NCBI GenBank assembly: GCA_038373885.1
Contig: JAWZYV010012349.1
Span: forward strand, 203,594 to 267,593
Direction of reading: 5' to 3'
Source: Cheiracanthium punctorium
Taxonomy: Eukaryota; Arthropoda; Arachnida; Araneae; Cheiracanthiidae
DNA: 64,000 nt
In this document: positions 56,561 through 64,000 of the stretch, piece by piece
Layout: every line of letters begins with the position of its first letter
Position numbering within the stretch: position 1 is the first letter of the stretch
Notes under the pieces: model-generated
The model's input: the letters and a program-made list of their open reading frames with translations, nothing else
What the model was told of the DNA's origin: nothing
Databases searched by the model: none
Made by a program: the position numbers and the translations under genes

Positions 56561-57787
56561 CGGGGTGTTTCAAAATAGATGTTAAAGCGATTATCGTTTA
56601 AACAGTAAGTGATCGCAAAATACTTTCAATTAGAAAAGTTCGTCAAATTAAGAGTAGCTTTCAGGTATGGCAATTTTTTTACTGGGGGCTGTATACACAT
56701 TAAAATAAAATTAATTAATTTAATTTTTATACGGTCCCTCCTTCTTTTCTGTCTCTTATATTTAGAAAAATGTAGCTTTTGGTCTAAAGAGGTAAATTTA
56801 AAAAATCCCTGTCTCTAAGTAAAATAGTTACCGAGATATTGCAATTTGAAAATTTTGGCATTTGTCGCCAAGCACTAATGAGAAAATGTCATTACTTTTC
56901 AATCGGCGTTAATTTATGTAATAGTCACTCGATAGATCACAGTTGATTTCTCAAATCGTAATTTAGCAAGCATTTTTCTATAACGCACGTTTGGCAGTTT
57001 CTAGTGAACGTTACCACAACCACACCATAGTAACCCGCACCATTATTTTGTCATTCTCTTTTACACTTTAAAATCACCTCTCTGGAAGCGTGACGTAATT
57101 AGTGGTTAACCCCTCCTAAAAGACAAAATTTTCACTAATTTTATAACAAAGTACGGATCCGTTCATGGGCGTAGCCAGCGAGTAGCAGGGTGGGGCAGCT
57201 GAACCCCCTAAAATGAGCCAGTAATAGGGTCTGCTTATGACAAACCGGGCATTCTCCGGTTAGACTCCATGTCCTGCTCCCCCCCCCCCCCCAATGAAAA
57301 TCCTGGCTACGCCCTTGGATCCGTTCAGGTAAAATTGAACCCGTTAATTTAGTACGTTTGAATGCGTTTAATTGCCATTTCACAACAATAGGATCATTAT
57401 TTAATTTTTATCAACTCATAGTTGGTCCCTTAAAGTAAAGATTTTTTCGAAAATCTTTACTTCAGGGAAAGATTTTTTTGCTGAAAACCGACGCCAACAC
57501 AGTAGGTAAAGTTGGTGTATAATTCATCATTTTTAACATTAAATTTTTCGCTAACTATTTCACTTACAGACATGGGATTTTTCAAAATTTACCTTTTTAG
57601 ACAAAGAGCAACATTTTTCTAAATATAAGTGATAGGAAAAGAGGGACCGTATAAAAATTAAATTTCGTATTTTAATGAGTATATAGCCCCCAGTAAAAAA
57701 AGGTTGCCATATTCTAATTGAAAGTATTTTTCGATCACTTACGGTTTAAAAGATAATCCCTTTAACATCTATTACTCTGTTTTGAAA
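56561..57787. mobile_element. Long-inverted-repeat element (1.2 kb)
   Basis: The left arm (about 56569-56840) and right arm (about 57575-57787) are inverted copies over more than 200 bp: AGATGTTAAAG, GTAAGTGATCG, ATACTTTCAATTAGAA, ACTGGGGGCT, TTTTTATACGGTCCCTC. The left end CGGGGTGTTTCAAAATAG follows TA. The right terminus is worn. A hAT-type MITE sits inside. Probably a Tc1/mariner-related foldback. Confidence 0.65.
57164..57317. mobile_element. hAT-type MITE nested in the foldback (154 bp)
   Basis: An exact TSD GATCCGTT (57156-57163 and 57318-57325) flanks CATGGGCGTAGCCAGC and CCTGGCTACGCCCTTG. A C tract lies near the right end. Confidence 0.82.
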
Positions 57788-58115
57788 ATTTGAAATATAC
57801 ACAGTATGATTTTCACAGGAGAATTAAAAAATTTCTTTTTATCACACGAAAAGTAATTTTATGTTCCTTTTGAACGTATACAAACATTTTTACGCATAGC
57901 ATAATTAATAACTGAAGAACAAAGTACCTTAAATCTTTTGTTTTTATTAGTGCGGAAAATATATGTGCCCTCCTTAGAGAAAGTTCTCTTTGCATGATGT
58001 TATACAGGCATGGCTGGATCTCTGCAAGTAAAAGAACGAAAGGAAAGTGACTTCGAGGGATTGTAGGATTGTAGTCTATTGTGGTCCATTATTCATAAAG
58101 GTTCAACTAGAATAA
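57788..58115. other. Upstream flank of tRNA pair 3
   Basis: AT-rich, and unlike the upstream flanks of pairs 1, 2 and 4. No gene. Confidence 0.4.
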
Positions 58116-58188
58116 GCCGAAATAGCTCAGTTGGGAGAGCGTTAGACTGAAGATCTAAAGGTCCCTGGTTCGATCCCGGGTTTCGGCA
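58116..58188 (+). tRNA. tRNA-Phe(GAA), pair 3
   Basis: 73 nt, identical to the other Phe genes. Its upstream flank is unique, so the duplication boundary lies close to the tRNA. Confidence 0.96.
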
Positions 58189-58198
58189 GCTGCCCTTG

Positions 58199-58270
58199 TC
58201 CTCGGTAGTATAGTGGTCAGTATCCCCGCCTGTCACGCGGGAGACCGGGGTTCGATTCCCCGCCGGGGAG
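58199..58270 (+). tRNA. tRNA-Asp(GTC), pair 3
   Basis: 72 nt, anticodon GTC, 10 nt after tRNA-Phe (spacer GCTGCCCTTG, matching pair 1 in length). Confidence 0.96.
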
Positions 58271-58275
58271 GGCAA

Positions 58276-58284
58276 TTTTTTTTT
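58276..58284 (+). terminator. Pol III terminator of Phe-Asp pair 3
   Basis: T9 starting 6 nt after tRNA-Asp. Confidence 0.88.
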
Positions 58285-58330
58285 CTTTCCTCGTGAATTA
58301 TGCTAAATAATTAACGTATGTATTGTAGTA

Positions 58331-58908
58331 CATATAGGATGTCCCAGAAGCATTAAACTGAGCTTTTATACCTTTTATATTGATCTTAGACGCATACAGT
58401 AAACTACAAGCTTGCATTTTAAAAAGAGGTTTGAATAAGTACAAAATTTAAATTTTTTATGCGGCCCCCCGGTACAAAAAATTTAAATAAGGTTGATGAA
58501 CTAGGTAATGTACAAAGTTTCAGTTTTTCGTCATAAAAAGGCTCATATGTTTAAGGGGACAAGGGACGTTTCAATATTTAGAATTTTCAATTTTGAATGA
58601 TTACTTGTAATCATATGGGAAGTGTTTAAACACAAATCATAGTAGCCTAGCATAATAGTTTGCATCTATATTAGAAACTAAAAATTTAAAAAATAATAAT
58701 ACTTTTTAAATGAAAAATTGATATTTAAAAAAAAAAAATACGCTTTCTATTTTTTTTATTTAAAATATCCCCATGCGCATTCCAAATAATAAAAAGCTAT
58801 AATTTTTTTAATATATTACTTGAAAATATATGTATGAACATATCTGCGTATTCATACATTTATTTTCATATCTCCGACACCTTTAGGGATAAAATGCTCA
58901 AACTTTGG
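58331..58908. mobile_element. Truncated Tc1/mariner-like copy beside pair 3
   Basis: CATATAGGATGTCCCAGAAG after TA begins a block that is the inverse of about 44060-44633. The shared order of tRNA-Phe, tRNA-Asp, T9 and about 45 bp before this element shows that pairs 1 and 3 descend from one block that already carried it. It ends where a fragment like the right end of 42882-43758 begins. Confidence 0.62.
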
Positions 58909-59106
58909 ACACTGAATTGGCTCTCTGCGCCTCTGACAACAGCTACAAACGAAATGAGCAATTGCGGAAAGTGCTTCTTTTGGAAAAGGAGGTAGGTCTG
59001 TGTTTGGTAGGGAGATAAACGTTGAACGATGCGCGGTATGAAGGAAAGGGAAGAATCGATTTTTATCGAAAGTGGACGTATTCAGTAAAGATGGTGGATC
59101 GGACGT

Positions 59107-59179
59107 GCCGAAATAGCTCAGTTGGGAGAGCGTTAGACTGAAGATCTAAAGGTCCCTGGTTCGATCCCGGGTTTCGGCA
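59107..59179 (+). tRNA. tRNA-Phe(GAA), pair 4
   Basis: 73 nt, all stems intact. The upstream 58975-59106 shares GGTAGGTCTGTGTTTGGTAG and GGAAAGGGAAGAATCG with the inverse of 44856-44980. Confidence 0.96.
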
Positions 59180-59190
59180 GCTGCCCTTAG

Positions 59191-59262
59191 TCCTCGGTAG
59201 TATAGTGGTCAGTATCCCCGCCTGTCACGCGGGAGACCGGGGTTCGATTCCCCGCCGGGGAG
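59191..59262 (+). tRNA. tRNA-Asp(GTC), pair 4
   Basis: 72 nt, anticodon GTC, 11 nt after tRNA-Phe. Downstream DNA matches pairs 1 and 3 up to GTATTGTA at about 59321, then diverges exactly where they carry the Tc1/mariner-like element. Confidence 0.96.
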
Positions 59263-59267
59263 GGCAA

Positions 59268-59276
59268 TTTTTTTTT
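59268..59276 (+). terminator. Pol III terminator of Phe-Asp pair 4
   Basis: T9 starting 6 nt after tRNA-Asp. Confidence 0.88.
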
Positions 59277-59501
59277 CTTTCCCCTCGTGAATTATGCTAA
59301 ATAATTAACGTATGTATTGTAAGAGGAGTACAGTTTGAAAAAAAAAAAAAAAAAAAAGATATTCGAATTTGTTAGGCTCAGCACATCAACTATCGTATGC
59401 AAATATTGTTTGCCGCTCTCAAGTTATGCACAATACCGATTTGTGACGTACGATGAAACTGCTCTTGGTCATAAATTGGTTTGGTTTGGTTTCTGGATTA
59501 A

Positions 59502-59777
59502 CATATTTATGCCTAGATAGTCTTGCAACTTTCTTCGATTTTTGATAATTACCAGCAATAAGATAAATTTCGGATATCAATTTCTTGAACAAGGGATGAT
59601 TCCTTTTAAAATCATTCTGTATAAAAATTGAAATGCCAACATCCTACTGGGTCATATTAAAATATTTCGTGGAGTTGAGGTTCAATACTCGTGAATAAAG
59701 GCAGGGAAAAATAAATAACTTTCTCGACTGATGGCGAAAGTACCGCCCCAAAAAAGGGACTCAAATGCATAAATGTG
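59502..59777 (+). mobile_element. piggyBac-type MITE (276 bp)
   Basis: TTAA at 59498-59501 and 59778-59781. Exactly the length of 6508-6783 and colinear with it throughout, but more mutated (CCC end changed to CAT, GGG to GTG). Confidence 0.72.
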
Positions 59778-59794
59778 TTAAGGTCGATTGACTG

Positions 59795-59985
59795 CACGAG
59801 GTTCCTAAGCCTATAGGAGGAGTGTCCTCCCAGGGGGATTTCCTAAGAGATCCTAGGACGTATTTACCAGATGTTTCGGAGAAAACCACGGAAAACTCCG
59901 AACGGCTAGGTCGGCAGGCTCGAACCTGGCACCTCCCGCCTTTCACTTTCGAGAGTAGAACCTCTCAGCCACTGGTGGGGCTGGT
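59795..59985 (-). mobile_element. tRNA-derived SINE, - strand
   Basis: The - strand head has A box TGGCTGAGAGG and B box GGTTCGAGCC, then GTGGTTTTCTCCGAAAC as at 19520. Tail boundary near 59795. A 61-codon frame across it is not a gene. Confidence 0.66.
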
Positions 59986-60955
59986 CGTAAATTGAATTTC
60001 ACCGATAATCCGCCTTCCTCCTCTAAATTTATAAGAAGTTGTTAAGTTTATTATTAGTGAAGTTTTCTTGCATCCATGAACAAACTATATTTTTATAACA
60101 TTTTTCCAAAGTGTTACGAGATGTTTTTTTTCAGGCGCAGAGGGGGATCAGAAGATTAACAAAAACATTAGGAAAAAAGAATTCATGATTCATTCATGAG
60201 AATTTATATGTCTAACAAAAACATTTTGGAAGAGAGATTTCTTTCTCTCCCCAAATCCATTTTTCTTCTTCTCTCTCTCTCTTCTCTCCCCCCCCCCCCC
60301 AGCTCCCACTAATCTTTCTCGTATATTTATATAGAAAAATATAGAATATTTTTATTAACATAAAAAAAATTCGTCAAAATTTCGTGAAAAATAGGAAACA
60401 TTTTTTAAGATGATCCTTTAGTGATAAATATTTATATTTTCCCTTGTACGTATATTTACAAAATAATGCCGTTATTGATCATATCGAAAAGAGATATCAC
60501 TTCGTTACTGTAAAGAATACATCAAAAGCATCCCCTCCCCACCCGTTTAATAATTAAAACGAAAAAAAAAATATTCCTTAACGTGTTGCAAAACTACGAG
60601 TACAAAAATAGAGTCGACTATATTGTACGATTAATAATGCTTAAACTATACGTTACTATTATTAAGCAATGTTTAATGGGGAGGGAATAATACTCGTACT
60701 TGCATTGTACAAAATATTTTCAAAAATAGGTGCTATGCAACAGTATTTAAGTGTAATGGTTTGGCATAGGTTAAATGTTCATTTATTTAAAAAAGGTTCT
60801 TTTTAAAAGGAATAAAGTTGTTAATTCTATACAGACAATAACTCTCAACGATTGAGGGGGGGGGTCATAACCCCCCCCCCCCCCACCATAAGGAATTTTT
60901 GCCATACAAAATGTATATTCTTCACTCCCTTATCACACACATGTATGCATATAAG
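59986..60955. other. AT-rich spacer with C/T tracts
   Basis: A CT-rich and poly(C) stretch lies at 60266-60302, and paired G and C runs at 60855-60893. No gene. Confidence 0.4.
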
Positions 60956-61117
60956 CATAGTTGCCAACCTTCCCGATTTCTTCGGGAGATTTCCCACCAC
61001 TAATTTTTACCTATCGATTCATGCTTAATAAAACGCCAAAAATTTAATCCAAAATTAATCTGTTTAAAAATTGTGGTGGGAAATCACAAGAAGAAATCGG
61101 TAAGGTTGGCCGCTATG
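60956..61117. mobile_element. Inverted-repeat MITE (162 bp)
   Basis: CATAGTTGCCAACCTTCCCG and the inverse of CGGTAAGGTTGGCCGCTATG are the ends. Inverted similarity runs about 55 bp through GATTTCTTC and ATTTCCCACCAC. The flanks share only ATATA-like sequence, so the TSD and superfamily are unproven. Confidence 0.66.
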
Positions 61118-61531
61118 ATATATGTGAGTTGCGGTAGTCGTAACCCCCCAATGAAAAATTTCTGGCTACGCCCCTGCTTTAGAGTAGTGGTCATACTAGC
61201 TTTTTTTTTTTTGTGACATTTGACTTGAATTAAAGTTACTGAATATTATTATCGATTGCAGAGCAGTTTTATTTAATTTATTTTTTTTTTTTTTTCTACG
61301 TCAAAACTCGGTGGACATTCATGGCACGATGATCGACCGTCTATTGATTTAGTGGGTGATTCCGGTGGAACTGACATTATTAAATGAAAAAGTTTCTATT
61401 TGTTGACTAAATCGGTAGTCATGTGATTGAAACAATTGAACAAAATGAATTAACATTTTAACAAATTTAAAATTTTTATTTTTCACGATTTTGAAGATTG
61501 AAGAATTTGAAAGGTCTTTGAAACCTTAATA
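61118..61531. other. Spacer with a lone hAT-type end
   Basis: CTGGCTACGCCCCTG near 61163-61177 is a hAT-type right end whose partner was not found. No gene. Confidence 0.4.
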
Positions 61532-63918
61532 TCTCTACTTATTATAAAAGAAGGTGTCTGTGTGTGTGTGTGTGTGTGTGGGTGTGTGTGTCTGTCTGCA
61601 GCGTTACGGACAAACGGCTACACCTAGAAACACCAAATTTGGTATTCGGGAAGATGTAAATATGTAGTTGTGCACCTCGAAGCGATTTTTTCAAAATTCG
61701 ACCTAGATTTTTTTTTATTTTATGTTTTATGCGATTTTTGGCATTTTTTCTCACCTAATTCGTAATAACGGCGGAAATTACGCTCGCAGCAAAACGGCAT
61801 TTGTATCATCGGATAGAGGAGAAAATTTTCTTTTAAAAACAGTTTGTTCTGAATACTTAACCTGATTTACCGATTTTTAGGAATTTTTTTACTAAACATC
61901 TGCTTCGCGATTTTTTTTCGTAAAATAATTTTAAAACTGTCGCATCTTGAATTCTATCCGTCATAACTTTTAGATATTTTGACAAATCGTGAAACATTCT
62001 TTTCTCCCTCTTTTAAAATAAAAACGAAAAAATTATGTAAATTAGATGATTTTTTACGAATTTTAATGCAACCTAATGTTTAGAATTTAATAGCATCAAC
62101 GCGATCTTACGCCATTCATTACATTGCGATCACGGCACGAGAATTTATGTTCGGCTGTTGCCACAGAAAGGATTAGAAAAAACGGTTTTTTCAACCAATC
62201 GAGTTTTTAAATGGGATATCAGAATTTCAATTCGCAAGTGAGGATCTATGACGTCAAATGCTTTAAGATACCTAAAAATTACGCCATAATTTTAACTCAT
62301 TTATTCCAGCTCTATTTTCAACACAGGGAGACGATATTTTGATTAAAATTTACTGTAGAAATAAACTAAGAAATTCACGATTATTATTATTAGAAGTGGT
62401 ATTTTAATCCGGTGCTTATTTAAAAATTGAAATGTTTTCACGGCGCTGAAAATGTTCATTTTAAAAGTTACAAAGTTCGTTTCAAAGCGCGATATATTAA
62501 AATTTTTCTATTTATTATTTTTATTTTTGGCATTTAATTTAGCGCAGGCGTTGCCTAACATACGCATGCAGGTTGCGAGTATAGTTTTATTTTAACGTTG
62601 AATTACGTTCCTCCATAAAGGTCACGCAAAGTTTTAATGATACCGTTTGAAAACAATTATGCGAAATATCGAAAGTAACTCCGAAATTAATCTACCGGGG
62701 TATCCTTTACGGCAGTCAAACAGTGACGTCATAAATTAAAAAAAATGTGTGAAATTTGTAAACTCTGCAACTCTAACGCCCTGTCACAATTAAAATGGGA
62801 ATAAGTAGCTCCTCGAGATTACACAGTTTGATGTTTTTCAGGAGACAGGACTATGGAGGATATAAAAGATATCGCTATTGGATATTTAAAATGGCACCCC
62901 TTGGATATTTTCTCCCCACAGTAAGATGAAATGGTTTACGGCGCTAAATACGCCAATCTTATAAAACTATGTATAAATTAAATATATATGGAGAGTTTCC
63001 TTAATGGCAACCATTATGTGAAATGATTATTATTTATGCTAATGCGTAAATTGCAAAGAATCGCCACAGAATCAAAAGATCCCATTGAGGCCAAATAATC
63101 TAAGCTGTTTCTTTTAAGGGAGCCTTGAAGAGGGAGAAGCGAGTATAGATAGTATTAATGTACGTAATAGGTAGTATTATTAGATTTGTAAAGATAGTAT
63201 GAATAAATCGCAATGTACCACGTTAATAAATATTTCATGAAATTAAAAGTGTTTATCCGTTTTCAACGGTTGTCTTACAACCAACTAAACGAAAAGTAAT
63301 TCTAATTTGCGTTAATATATCCCGCAGTCATTTCAACAGAGGGGATTACTTGAACTTTTTTAAAAATGAAATTCTGTTTTGTCACATGCAGATATGATTT
63401 TAGTAGTAAAATATTCCTTTCTTCCCGTATGAAGAGCCGGTGCGCAGCTATTTTAAAAACATCTCTTGAAAATAGCATAAATGAATTCAGAAGACCTCAA
63501 AACGTGTAAATACACCAAAATCTCGAAGTCGAATTTTTTTCATGATTGCAATACTTTCCTTATATGGTACATTTTCGGAAAGAAATAAATGGTGCTCCAT
63601 TTCATGTAGTGTCTTAGGTATTTAATGCTACAACTTGAGCCTAAAAAACAGTATGATGTAGAAATAAGACATTTTGAAAGCCAGGAGTTCTCTGCAAACT
63701 ATTAAGCTTTCCACTTTTTTAATAGTGAATGACACTGACGTAGTTTTTTGAGTCATTATACTGCAATGATCAGGTTAGTACTCATGACACAAACTTTACA
63801 TTAAGAGTCAAATAATTTTGCTCTTTTTTTTTTAAATTACACATCACGAATAATTTCGAATTACACATGTAAGGAAAATTTTCGTTTCCTACTGTGCGAA
63901 GAACGGGCACGCAGCTAG
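61532..63918 (+). mobile_element. Non-autonomous Helitron-like element (2387 bp)
   Basis: It starts TCTCTACTTATTATAAAAG directly after A, and ends GCACGCAGCTAG directly before T, the A^T target and TC...CTAG ends typical of Helitrons. A short hairpin (GTGC, then GCAC about 10 nt later) precedes the CTAG. A (TG)n run and TCTGTCTGCAGCGTTACGG follow the 5' end, a layout common in arthropod non-autonomous Helitrons. A second terminus-like string, GCCGGTGCGCAGCTATT, at 63436 suggests an earlier 3' end or a nested sister. No Rep/helicase frame. Confidence 0.66.
61555..61593. repeat. (TG)n microsatellite
   Basis: About 39 bp of TG with one G interruption, just inside the Helitron 5' end. Confidence 0.85.
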
Positions 63919-64000
63919 TTTATAATATTTCACGAAACCAGGCAGTATATAACTATTAACTCATTTTTAAGTTCTTAATACTTATGAAAACAAAAGCTTG

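Noticed and set aside
61542..61754. 70-codon frame ending in a Thr-His run
   Set aside because: Generated by the (TG)n microsatellite at the Helitron 5' end.

Overview
This window looks like gene-poor nuclear DNA from an animal, most likely an arthropod. It is AT-rich and intronic or intergenic in character, with eukaryotic tRNA genes, Pol III terminators and dense non-autonomous transposons. A chelicerate is possible, but nothing here proves the lineage. No complete protein-coding gene is present and no open frame exceeds about 150 codons. The only host coding sequence I can name is the last exon of the ribosome-biogenesis GTPase NOG1 (GTPBP4), on the + strand at 775-927, with a poly(A) signal at 1034. 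Positions 1-774 are probably its last intron, and an unexplained exon-like open frame lies at 74-298.

There are eleven tRNA genes. Two are tRNA-Ser(GCT), at 18017 and 35784, and one is tRNA-Ser(AGA), at 34933 on the - strand. The other eight form four tRNA-Phe(GAA)/tRNA-Asp(GTC) pairs, at 44696 (- strand), 51665, 58116 and 59107. In each pair Phe is 10-11 nt upstream of Asp, no T-run separates them, and a T9 tract follows Asp. This suggests one dicistronic Pol III transcript. The pairs have spread as duplicated blocks that carry flanking transposon sequence.

Most of the rest is mobile DNA, called here from terminal inverted repeats and target-site duplications (TSDs) read directly in the sequence. 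(a) hAT-type MITEs, many with exact 8-bp TSDs, lie at 8541, 19844, 20666, 20928, 22418, 23337, 27782, 40403, 42882, 57164 and elsewhere. (b) piggyBac-type MITEs have CCC...GGG ends and TTAA TSDs (6508, 7557, 10247, 22812, 51928, 59502 and fragments). (c) Tc1/mariner/pogo-type elements with TA sites carry transposase relics (15437, 43823, 52381, 52668). (d) Two almost identical 2.0-kb elements at 30200 and 36508 look like non-autonomous Helentrons, with a truncated third copy at 1826. (e) A Helitron-type element with TC...CTAG ends lies at 61532-63918. (f) Several tRNA-derived SINEs are present.

Many elements are nested, and several insertions can be undone on paper because the TSDs or an uninterrupted paralogous site survive: 2406-4048, 40403-41056, 52381-55561 and 56561-57787. 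The most unusual structures are the repeated Phe-Asp tRNA pairs, hAT ends built from many copies of one short word, a 78-bp minisatellite held between inverted ends, two perfect hairpins that abut with no spacer, and the palindrome-rich Helentron-like pair. I see no clear new defence, metabolic or regulatory gene system.
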